Under the pieces are notes generated by a model. It saw only the letters and a program-made list of their open reading frames with translations. It searched no databases and was not told the origin of the DNA. Below are positions 52,664 through 60,555 of a DNA stretch of 64,000 nucleotides, piece by piece. Made by a program: the position numbers and the translations under genes. Origin of the DNA: Streptomyces anulatus (GTDB taxonomy: Bacteria; Actinomycetota; Actinomycetes; Streptomycetales; Streptomycetaceae); contig NZ_BMVK01000023.1 in NCBI RefSeq assembly GCF_014650675.1, positions 46,204 through 110,203 of the forward strand, in the 5' to 3' direction. Every line of letters begins with the position of its first letter. Within the stretch, counting starts at the first letter, position 1.

Positions 52664-53527
52664 ATGGACCGCCCTGATCAAGGCGAAAGAGTGCACCGCT
52701 GGCCATCGGCGGAGTTACGGGAACAGGTCATCAGATACCGCGGCTACCGGACGGCCGGGGCGAGGCCGGGGAGAACCACTCTGCCCGCAGGATCGGTGAC
52801 GCTGCTCCTGGGGTGGGGCACCCCTCTCCACATGCGTGACGGCCCCGGCAACGACGCGCCTCTGAGCCGATGGCCCTCTCTGATCGCGGGTGTGCAGACC
52901 TCCCCCGTGCTGGCCGGCTACCCGGGTGCCGGGCACGCGATCGAAGTCGACTTCACTTCCCTCGGCGCGCATCGCTGCCTTGGGATACCTCTGCATCACC
53001 TCGCGGAGACGAGGGTTCACCCTGATCACGTGATGGGCACCGGCTGGACCGCGAGAATCACCGAACGGCTCGCAGCCACTCACGACTGGTCGGAGCGCTG
53101 GGCCATTGTCGACAGTATCCTCATGAGCCAGTGCGCCGAACGCCCGCCCCCATCACCACTCATGGTCGAGGCATGGAACCTGCTGCGTGCCCGCCACGGG
53201 AGCATGCCCATGAGTGAACTAGTCACAGCCACAGGGCGGGGCAGGCGCCGCATCCAGGCTCTCTTCCGTGAGTACATCGGTGTACCGCCGCAGACTCTCT
53301 CCCGAATACTCCGGTTCCAGCACGCACTCACGGCGCCCACCACGGGGTACCAATCTCTGTCCGAACTCGCCACCATGACGGGCTACTACGACCAAGCACA
53401 CATGAACCGCGAATTCCGCTCCCTTTCCGGCTACACCCCCAGGCAGCTACGCGACGTAACCAGTCAAGCCTCAATGAAAGATAATTCTGAAAACGACAGG
53501 TGCTTCAGGGATTTCTTCTCGCAGTGA
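52664..53527 (+). CDS. AraC-family transcriptional regulator
   Basis: The ATG at 52664 is preceded by AAGGAAGG; the longer open frame upstream runs through the secreted-peptide promoter and is rejected. 287 residues. The N-terminal ligand or dimerisation domain is of the sort seen in Streptomyces AraC proteins (YRGYRTAGARPGR, GSVTLLLGWG). The C-terminus has two helix-turn-helix units (MSELVTATGRGRRRIQALFRE and SLSELATMTGYYDQAHMNREFR). It probably regulates itself or the divergent secreted-protein gene. Confidence 0.87.
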   Translation: MDRPDQGERVHRWPSAELREQVIRYRGYRTAGARPGRTTLPAGSVTLLLGWGTPLHMRDGPGNDAPLSRWPSLIAGVQTSPVLAGYPGAGHAIEVDFTSLGAHRCLGIPLHHLAETRVHPDHVMGTGWTARITERLAATHDWSERWAIVDSILMSQCAERPPPSPLMVEAWNLLRARHGSMPMSELVTATGRGRRRIQALFREYIGVPPQTLSRILRFQHALTAPTTGYQSLSELATMTGYYDQAHMNREFRSLSGYTPRQLRDVTSQASMKDNSENDRCFRDFFSQ

Positions 53528-53539
53528 GCTTCTTCCGCG

Positions 53540-53695
53540 TTGCCGCGCCAGTGTCAGGATGGCCTTGGCGATTGACGTCCTGCGTGTGAGGCTGCATCGG
53601 GACCTGCGGAAGATCCGCCAGGGCTCCAGCCGGGCGACGCCGCGTTCGACAAACGCTCGCGCTGCGGCCAGTGCTTGATGCCGGTGGTCAGCCAC
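53540..53695 (-). pseudogene. transposase C-terminal remnant
   Basis: Only about 50 residues survive: ALAAARAFVERGVARLEPW and IFRRSRCSLTRRTSIAKAI, the end of a DDE-superfamily transposase common in Streptomyces (ISL3/IS5-like DDE_4 type). No catalytic residues remain apart from the Glu in VERGVAR. Confidence 0.7.
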
Positions 53696-53780
53696 GGGCC
53701 GACGCCCTGGCAGACGAGACCGCTCCCCGTACCCGCGCGGTTGGTGTTTCAGGCGGCGAGTGCGGTCCCGGCGGCGGCGG

Positions 53781-54695
53781 TCAGGCCGTCAGCGGCCTGG
53801 AACGCCCTCTCCCGCGCCTCCTGGAGCACCACCGGGTCATCGGGCCGCCCGCATGCCGTAGGCGGCCCGTACGGCGTGCTGCGCGGCCCCGGCGAGCTCC
53901 GGCAGCACCACGTGCACCCGAAGGAGAGGAGCGGTCACCGCGGACCGGGTCACGTGGCTCTCCGCACGAGCCGCGCTCCAGTCCCCCGGACCCCATGTCG
54001 GACCCCAAGCACCGTCCCGTCACCCAGCGCCATGAGGACCCGGCGCCACCCAATCCGCGCTGGTCAGGGTCCTTGCGGACGATCTCCAGGTCACGGCTGA
54101 GAATCTGGGCGGCCCACTGCACGAGGCGGCCGGCGAAGTCCTGGTCGGCCCAGATCTTCTTGACGCCGGGGTGGTCGAGCCTGGTCCACAGCAGGGGCCG
54201 TTTCGCGCCGTCGCGGTCCTGGATGCTTGCCGCGACGACGTGGACGGCCAGGAGTAGGCCGAGGGTGTCGGTGACGATGAATCGCTTGCGGCCTTTCACT
54301 TTCTTGCCCGCGTCGAAGCCCCTGGTGGCAGCAGGGACCGTGTCGGCGGTGCGGACGGACTGCGAGTCGATCAGCCCGCTCGGCTCCGCGTCGCGGCCGT
54401 CGGCTTCACGGACCTTGCCGCGCAGGGCGTCGTGGATGCGCTCGACGGCGCCGTCGTCGTGCCACCACGTGAAGTACCAGTACACCGTCGGCCAGGGGGC
54501 GAAGTCCTTCGGCAGTTGCCGCCAGGCGCACCCAGTCCGCACTACGTAGAAGATCGCATCGACGATCCGCCGCCGCGGATGTTTCTCCCGCCGACCACCC
54601 TTCGGGCCCACCCGCGCAGGTGGGAGCAACGGCTCCACCAGCGCCCACTGCTCATCCGTCAGATCCGACGGATACCCGCCCCCAACACCGCTCAT
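53781..54695 (-). pseudogene. IS5-family transposase with disrupted 3' end
   Basis: From the start (YPSDLTDEQWALVEPLLPPA) through DAIFYVVRTGCAWRQLPKDF, IDSQSVRTADTV and KIWADQDFAGRLV the protein is a normal IS5-family transposase. After EIVRKDPDQRG (about 54045) similarity stops and the frame reads low-complexity sequence, so the last domain with the catalytic Glu (VVERTFAWL) is lost. The DNA at 53749-53945 encodes, in other frames, another remnant (LPELAGAAQHAVRAAYGM and LQEARERAFQAADGLTAA). Deletion or insertion at about 54040 joined them. Confidence 0.82.
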
Positions 54696-54920
54696 GGTGA
54701 GCTCAACGAACGCCTCAGTAACGGGACACGGCAGATCTCAAACACGGTCTGAGCTTGAGATTTAACCTCGCATCTCTCCGGAATGGATTGTGACCTGGCG
54801 CTTTGGCCAAGCCCGACGCCTGCTTGAGGGCTGGCGCGGGTTACGGAACACCTGCTGCACGGCAGTCCGCCTCACCGGTGTTCCGTAACTCCCGGACGCG
54901 GTCACATCCGGCTGCCTTCC

Positions 54921-55592
54921 TCAGTTGATACGCCGGGTGTGGGCGAGTAGGCCGGTGCCGCGTACTGGCGTTTGTGGTGTCAGTCCGCGCGGACTGATTC
55001 CCAGCGCCGCGGCGATCTCGGGGGCCATGTCGTGCCCGCCCCACTTCCACTCCTCCTCGGCCTCACTGCCTCTGGTGCTCTCGTCCCAGGTAGGCGAGAG
55101 TCCGAGTTCCTCCCGACGGGACCTCTCCAGTGGGAGCGGCTGTCCCAGCGTGAAGAGCGCGTCTTCGTCGGGCACCCCGGTTTCGCAGTACCGCCGCACC
55201 ACGGCGCCATCCTCGGCGATGAGCCAGGCCGACCCGTCACCCTGCTCCCCGTAGTAGTACGCCTGCGCCTGGCCGTACCGGCTGCTGAGATCAGCGCACA
55301 GTCGCAGCATCTCGTCACTCGTTTCGTCGTCGCACGGATCGCACCACGGGCCGATCACCAGCGTCCATCCGTCAAGCTCAGGACTTACATAGACCCGGGC
55401 GAACCCATCGGTCCCCCCGTGGCCATCGTCTTCGATGACGGCAGTGGCCTCCGCGAACGTCACGGACCTCGACCGGGTGAGACCCAGGGTTGCCATGACC
55501 CCCTCCTGGTCGCCGGTCGGCACCGCGATCCAGGACAGCCAACACGTGGACAGAGGCAGCGGCTGGTCATCCGTCGAGATCTGCACAATCAC
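54921..55592 (-). CDS. hypothetical protein, 223 aa
   Basis: Starts MIVQISTDDQPLPLSTCWLSW; then VPTGDQEGVMATLGLTRSRSVTF, GWTLVIGPWCDPCDDE and YYYGEQGDGSAWLIAEDG, ending in a region (MAPEIAAALGISPRGLTP) seen in a Streptomyces family of unknown function. Soluble. It is divergent from the kinase gene by 269 bp. No role can be assigned. Confidence 0.78.
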   Translation of the reverse strand: MIVQISTDDQPLPLSTCWLSWIAVPTGDQEGVMATLGLTRSRSVTFAEATAVIEDDGHGGTDGFARVYVSPELDGWTLVIGPWCDPCDDETSDEMLRLCADLSSRYGQAQAYYYGEQGDGSAWLIAEDGAVVRRYCETGVPDEDALFTLGQPLPLERSRREELGLSPTWDESTRGSEAEEEWKWGGHDMAPEIAAALGISPRGLTPQTPVRGTGLLAHTRRIN

Positions 55593-55861
55593 ACGATGCC
55601 ATGACGGAATCCCCGCCCGGATCCGAGGTTAAAACTCAAGCTGAGGCCCGCAGCCGAAAAAGAGTGGGACGCTGCTTCCAGCGGGGGTGTCGGACGCAGG
55701 TGTCGACGTACCGGCCGGAACGCCATCATTGCCCGCGGTCCGCAGGCGCCGGAGTGAAGCGAGGGTGCGGGGACCCGGGCCCAGCCGGAGCTGCTTCCTG
55801 GCATCAGCTGATTGTGCCAGGACTATCGTCGGCGTTCGGTTCAGAGGGAGAGGACTGTTCA

Positions 55862-57460
55862 GTGTGGGACCTGGGGGAGGGAGATCCGACGAGGATCGGT
55901 TCGTTCCGGCTTGTCGCGCGGCTCGGCAGCGGCGGGATGGGAACGGTCTATCTAGCCGCGCAGGAGGGGCGGGAGGGCTACGTGGCAGTCAAGACGATCA
56001 GGAACGAATATGCGCTGGAGGAGGGATTCCAGCGCCGTTTCACACGAGAGGCGACGGCGGCCAGTTCGGTCAGAAGCCCCTACACAGTCCGCGTGGTCGG
56101 CTTCGACACCCAGGCACGCGAGCCATGGCTCGCCACGGAGTACGTTGAAGGGCTGTCATTGCGCGACCACGTGCAGCGGCACGGCCCCCTGGAACTGCAT
56201 GCGGCAGTGGATCTCGCCCTCGGCCTTTCCTTCGGTCTGGCGTCCATTCACAAGGCGGGCCTGGTACGCCGCGATCTCAAGCCCGGGAACGTGCTGCTCA
56301 CGAACGACGGCCCCAAGATCATCGACTTCGGACTCGCGTATGCCACGGATTTCAGCCACGCCACCCAGACCGGGGCGGTTCTCGGTACCCCCGGCTACTT
56401 CTCCCCGGAGCAGGTGCAGGGACGGCAGGTCAGCGCGGCCTCGGACATCTTCGCCCTCGGCGCCGTCCTGACATATGCCTCGTCGGGCGACCACGCCTTC
56501 CGAGGCGTCACCCCTCTCACCGCCCAGTACCACGTCGTTCACGAGGAGCCATTTCTCTCGAACGTGTCCGAAGAACTGCGGGACCTGATTGCTGCGTGTA
56601 TGCACAAGGACCCCCGTGAGCGGCCACTCCTGAGCGACATCCTTGCCCACCTGACCTCCCTGCGCTCCTACGGACACAAGCAGACCGCGATGACATTCCG
56701 CAGATCGCCGCTTGCGGACCTGGGTGGCACAGGCGCTGCCGACAGCCCAGTAACCGCCGTTCCCGCCCTGACCCGCCATAACCGCTTGCGCCAGCAGGCC
56801 GCCTTCGCCGTGACGGGGGTGGTCCTGCTCGCCGCCGGAGCAGCCGCCGGTGTCTGGTTGTTACCGGGCCACACCGGGACCGAACCCCGAGCCGTCGTCA
56901 CACCCACCGCCCCGGCTCCTTCTGCGCCAACCTCCTCCACCAGCCCGCCGGATCAGGAACAGACCATGACCCCGGCGGTGGAAGATCCGGTGTCTGAGCC
57001 GGACCCGCGCTCCGAGGCCCTGCTCAGTTCTCTCGAGTACAACCCGATGACAGAGAAATGCGCCATGGACGGCGTCATGGGCCTGGGGGTAGACACTGCC
57101 GCGCAGGGCTTCAGCTTCTCGGTGAAGCCGGTGACCTATCGAAACGGGTATATCACCCAAGCCGTTGTCAACGTCAACCTTCCTTCCCGCGCAGCCAGCG
57201 ACCAGGAACAGCCCGTAGTCCACATGAAGCTCCCCAAGGGCGAGGACGTCCCTCTCACGGTGCCCGAAGGGAAAAGCACCTGGTCCTTCCGCTGGCCCGA
57301 CATCCTGAAGACGGCGCCCAGAACCGAAATGCCGCGCTCCTACGAACAGATGAAGCCGATAGAACTCATGGGCACGTACACGATTTCGATCTTCCACTAC
57401 TCGATCGTGGCGTGCGGCGGCTTTCTCGGTGACCCCCGTGGTGCGGCCTCCTCACCCTGA
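55862..57460 (+). CDS. membrane-anchored Ser/Thr protein kinase (Hanks type)
   Basis: The GTG at 55862 has AGAGG at 8 nt; the frame upstream is not protein-like. 532 residues. Kinase domain about residues 14-270: glycine loop LGSGGMGTVYLA, VAIK-type lysine in YVAVKTI, catalytic loop RRDLKPGN (the first residue is Arg, not the usual His), DFG in IIDFGLAYATD, and GTPGYFSPEQ. One transmembrane segment follows (AAFAVTGVVLLAAGAAAG). Next come a Pro/Thr linker and an extracellular domain of about 130 residues with two cysteines. It lacks PASTA repeats. The substrate is unknown. Confidence 0.92.
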   Translation: MWDLGEGDPTRIGSFRLVARLGSGGMGTVYLAAQEGREGYVAVKTIRNEYALEEGFQRRFTREATAASSVRSPYTVRVVGFDTQAREPWLATEYVEGLSLRDHVQRHGPLELHAAVDLALGLSFGLASIHKAGLVRRDLKPGNVLLTNDGPKIIDFGLAYATDFSHATQTGAVLGTPGYFSPEQVQGRQVSAASDIFALGAVLTYASSGDHAFRGVTPLTAQYHVVHEEPFLSNVSEELRDLIAACMHKDPRERPLLSDILAHLTSLRSYGHKQTAMTFRRSPLADLGGTGAADSPVTAVPALTRHNRLRQQAAFAVTGVVLLAAGAAAGVWLLPGHTGTEPRAVVTPTAPAPSAPTSSTSPPDQEQTMTPAVEDPVSEPDPRSEALLSSLEYNPMTEKCAMDGVMGLGVDTAAQGFSFSVKPVTYRNGYITQAVVNVNLPSRAASDQEQPVVHMKLPKGEDVPLTVPEGKSTWSFRWPDILKTAPRTEMPRSYEQMKPIELMGTYTISIFHYSIVACGGFLGDPRGAASSP

Positions 57461-57522
57461 TCTCACGGCGGGCCGTGCGCCCTCTTGCCCACCTGGCTAC
57501 CTCCTGCATCACCACCGGAAAT

Positions 57523-57572
57523 GGGCAGCGCCCGGGGGAGGGGGAGGGATCTCCATCCCCCGGACGCTGCCC
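57523..57572. terminator. 16-bp hairpin between convergent genes
   Basis: The arms 57523-57538 and 57557-57572 pair with one mismatch. It lies between the ends of the kinase gene and the gene at 57587-58021 and can serve both. Confidence 0.75.
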
Positions 57573-57586
57573 CGGTTGGGTCCGGC

Positions 57587-58021
57587 TCAGGCCGTGGCCG
57601 TCGGTCGCCCGGTGTAGGCGTCGCGGCGGATGTCGGCGAGGAACTGGTGGACCTCGTCGACCTCCTGCATGCACTCGATCAGGAACCCGGCCGCGATCCA
57701 CGCGGTGTGCGCCCCGGCCCCGGTCGCGAGGCACCACCGCTTCAGGTACCGGCTCGCCCCCGTCACCAGCTTCCCTGTGACGTACGCGGACTCGCAGTCA
57801 GCGTGCTCGTCGGGCACGACGGTGAGGTGGTCGGCCAGCAGCAGCAGAGCACCGAACTCCCCGATCAGCCGCGCCAGCTCCGGCCCGTCGGCGTGTAACC
57901 GGGCCAGCGCGGCCTTCTCCTCCTTCCTGCCCTGCTCCTGCCAGACCAGCTCCACGTAGTCGCATGCCCGCCAGATCTGCTCCGGCGCGAGCTGGGACAC
58001 CTTGGGCAACGTCGTCTCCAT
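57587..58021 (-). CDS. hypothetical protein, 144 aa, of mobile-element type
   Basis: The ATG at 58021 has AAGGGAG at 5 nt. Mainly helical: PEQIWRACDYVELVWQEQG, GPELARLIGEFGALLLLADH, and HTAWIAAGFLIECMQEVDEV. No signal peptide. Proteins of this pattern often sit beside replication-relaxation genes in Streptomyces elements; function unknown. It is divergent from that gene by 300 bp; the gap shows no other feature. Confidence 0.75.
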   Translation of the reverse strand: METTLPKVSQLAPEQIWRACDYVELVWQEQGRKEEKAALARLHADGPELARLIGEFGALLLLADHLTVVPDEHADCESAYVTGKLVTGASRYLKRWCLATGAGAHTAWIAAGFLIECMQEVDEVHQFLADIRRDAYTGRPTATA

Positions 58022-58321
58022 GACAACTCCCTTGCTGTTCTCCGGCCGGATGCCCGGTGCGCCCGGCCGATCCCTACGGTGCGTGTCCGGCCTTGTGGAC
58101 AGAGACCGCGCTCCCGGACGTGGTGCCGGCATGACTCCGGTCACGGACAAACCGGGAGGACAAGGGGCGGTCAAGGGGCTTACCCGGCACCGGCGGTGGG
58201 CGGGTGTCAGACCGCGGTCAAGGGGTGACCTCGCACGGTGGCTCCGGCCGTACGCACTTCCGCGTACGGGCCGGACCTGTCACCGATCCGGCCGCGACGG
58301 CCGGAGAATCCCGAGGACCCG

Positions 58322-59410
58322 ATGACCTCCGCACCCGATCGGCACACCCGCCCGGCCCCGGCGCACCCCGCTGCGACAGCGAGCCCCGTTCCGAGCCCTG
58401 CGGCAAGCCCCGCACCCAGCCCCGCAGCCACTCACCGCCGCCTGAGCGTTGTCGCTGATCAGACCCCCGATTCACCAGCCCCGGCCGGTTGCAACTCCTC
58501 TTCTACAAGTACTGATGTACTGGGAGAAGCGTCCCGGCCCCGGATGGCGGCGGCGAAGGCCGGCGCGGACCTCCGCGGCGAGGTCCTGCTGACCCTCGCT
58601 CAGCTGCGCCTTGCCACACCCCGCCAGCTCAAGGCGCTGCTACTGCCCCACCAGCAGGACACCGACCACGTACGCCGGGCGCTGCGCAACCTGATGGAGG
58701 AGCCCCCAGCCCTGGTCGGCCGGACCCACCACGCCCAGCAGAGCTACTGGCACTGCACCCCAGCCGGTCTCGCCGAAGCCGCGGCCTCCGGCGAGCTCGC
58801 ACCCACCACCGGCCGGACCACGGGCAAGCGCATCGCCGCGAGCAAGACCGGCCTCCGCGAGCACGGCCTGGCCCTGGTCGACACCGCCATCGCCTTCCAC
58901 CAGGCGCAGGTCGCCGACCACGCGGACTGGCGGGTGGAAGCGCCCCACCCGACCCCGGCAGGGAACCTGCTGCCCGACGCCGTGGTGCTCCTGAACAACG
59001 GCTCCAGCGCCTTCGTAGAGATCGACCGCACCATGTCCTACGCCCGCCTGATCGCCAAGCTGGAACGCTACGACGCCTACCGGGGCGCACCAGCCAACGG
59101 GCGCGGAAACGCCGCCCGGCCCCCGCGCTCGCACTGGCAGGAGACCTACGCGGGACCGTCCCTGGACCGCCCGTTCCCGCCGGTGCTGTTCGTCTTCGCC
59201 CCGGCCCGACGCCGCGCGGCCCCGGACACGAGAGAAGCCGCCTTCCACGAGCGGGCCCGCCGGGTGGGCGTGGCCTACCGGCTCACCGTGGCGACCACGA
59301 CCCTGCCCCTGCTGACGAAGCACGGAGCGGGCAGGGCGGTCTGGCGGGTCGTCGGCAACCACCGCGGCGAGGAACGCCGGACCCTGGCCGCGCTGCCAAC
59401 GGCACGGTGA
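58322..59410 (+). CDS. replication-relaxation family protein
   Basis: The ATG at 58322 is chosen over upstream frame extension; the first 80 residues are Pro/Ala-rich and disordered. Then comes a winged-helix-like domain (VLLTLAQLRLATPRQLKALLLP, LRNLMEEPPALVGR, YWHCTPAGLAEAA). A nuclease-like part follows (LLPDAVVLLNNGSSAFVEIDRTM, with an Asp and Glu in the D...ExD arrangement, then LIAKLERYDAY). This matches the Replic_Relax family found on Streptomyces plasmids and integrative elements, where it is thought to act in plasmid replication or transfer. 362 residues. Confidence 0.85.
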   Translation: MTSAPDRHTRPAPAHPAATASPVPSPAASPAPSPAATHRRLSVVADQTPDSPAPAGCNSSSTSTDVLGEASRPRMAAAKAGADLRGEVLLTLAQLRLATPRQLKALLLPHQQDTDHVRRALRNLMEEPPALVGRTHHAQQSYWHCTPAGLAEAAASGELAPTTGRTTGKRIAASKTGLREHGLALVDTAIAFHQAQVADHADWRVEAPHPTPAGNLLPDAVVLLNNGSSAFVEIDRTMSYARLIAKLERYDAYRGAPANGRGNAARPPRSHWQETYAGPSLDRPFPPVLFVFAPARRRAAPDTREAAFHERARRVGVAYRLTVATTTLPLLTKHGAGRAVWRVVGNHRGEERRTLAALPTAR

Positions 59411-59419
59411 ACACGGCAG

Positions 59420-59442
59420 GCCCGGCCTCGGAGGGGCCGGGC
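59420..59442. terminator. 8-bp GC hairpin between convergent genes
   Basis: The arms 59420-59427 and 59435-59442 (GCCCGGCC/GGCCGGGC) pair perfectly over 7 nt. It lies between the convergent stops at 59410 and 59480. Confidence 0.7.
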
Positions 59443-59479
59443 ACCGCGCTGCCGAAACGCCGGTCGACGACACCGCTTC

Positions 59480-60316
59480 TCAGGCGTGGATCCGCACAAC
59501 GTAGGCCTGGTCATCGATCTCACGCAGGACGCTGACGGCGAGCATGAGCGCGGTCATAGCGTTGGAGGTGGTGTACTGCACGCTGCCGGTCGCGTGGGCG
59601 GTGGCGTGTCGGTTGAAGCTGGGTGGCACAGGCTGAGGGTGCCAGAAGTCCTCCAGAGTCTTTGGGAGCGGCAGGAATATGGCGGCTCTTCGGAACTCCC
59701 CGATCGTGGCATCCTCCTCGGCCTCTACGCTGGGAACATTCCGTTTGATGTGCCCATAGCTCCAGGTGCTCTTGCTGGTGAGCAAGTCAGGGTTGGCGAA
59801 AGCTATGCCGCGCATGAGGGTGTCCCAGACGTTCGCGGCAAGTGCCTGGGCGCTGCTGAACATGCCGTTCTCGATGGCTCGGGCGCACTCCTCAAGCAGC
59901 TCCCGCTGCGCTGCCAGCCGTTCGTCCGTGACCCTCGCGAGGGCCTCACGGCAGGAGGCGAGGATCTCCGGCTGGCAGTCGTCGATGACCTTCGAGCGGG
60001 AGGTAGCGCCATCGGCGGCGAGCAGTTGCCGGATGACGTCAGCCGGTGGCACCCACGCCAGGGGTACGCCCTCCTGCATGAGCCGGACCATGTCCCTGTA
60101 GTCCAGGTGCTGGCCTCGCCAGTTCTCCGGCATCATCGCGTTCAAGCGCTCCAGCACTGGCAGTAGAGGCGCGACGGCCTTGGCCAGAGCCTCCCGCAAC
60201 GGCATCGGAAGCTCCACCTTCGGTGCCGGCCTGATCGACGCAGCCATCGTCCGGCGGATGTTCTCGGTAGCCGCGCCCAGTATCTCGGCCAGTCGCGCGT
60301 CGAAGTCGTTGGTCAT
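59480..60316 (-). CDS. hypothetical protein with C-terminal HEPN-like RX4H motif
   Basis: The ATG at 60316 has GGGAGG just upstream. 278 residues, almost all helical. The N-terminus (MTNDFDARLAEILGAATENI) and middle (VIRQLLAADGATSRSKVIDD, LAAQRELLEECARAIENGMF, SSAQALAANVWDTLM) contain no known motif. Near the C-terminus, FNRHATAHATG has Arg and His five apart, followed by a helix (SNAMTALMLAVSVLREID). HEPN RNases and related Abi proteins carry RX4-6H in this setting. It may therefore be an element-borne defence or toxin gene. This is inference; the similarity is short. Confidence 0.7.
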   Translation of the reverse strand: MTNDFDARLAEILGAATENIRRTMAASIRPAPKVELPMPLREALAKAVAPLLPVLERLNAMMPENWRGQHLDYRDMVRLMQEGVPLAWVPPADVIRQLLAADGATSRSKVIDDCQPEILASCREALARVTDERLAAQRELLEECARAIENGMFSSAQALAANVWDTLMRGIAFANPDLLTSKSTWSYGHIKRNVPSVEAEEDATIGEFRRAAIFLPLPKTLEDFWHPQPVPPSFNRHATAHATGSVQYTTSNAMTALMLAVSVLREIDDQAYVVRIHA

Positions 60317-60555
60317 AGGGGCCCCTCCCGCTTTCGTTCAAGCATCTTCCGGCATACGAGCCCCCGGTGGCTCCGGATTCTCCTTCTGTCAATACGACGT
60401 GCCCTCGGTCGAATGGCTGGCCCCTGTCTCCACGGTCCAAAGGCAGCAGCTCAGGGCCCGTGAATCGCCAGAACTTATGCACAGGGAAGCGCTTTTACGG
60501 TCGGTGTCCGGTTCCGGGTGTGAGGTGCCGGGACGCAGATCGAAAGGGCACGGCC

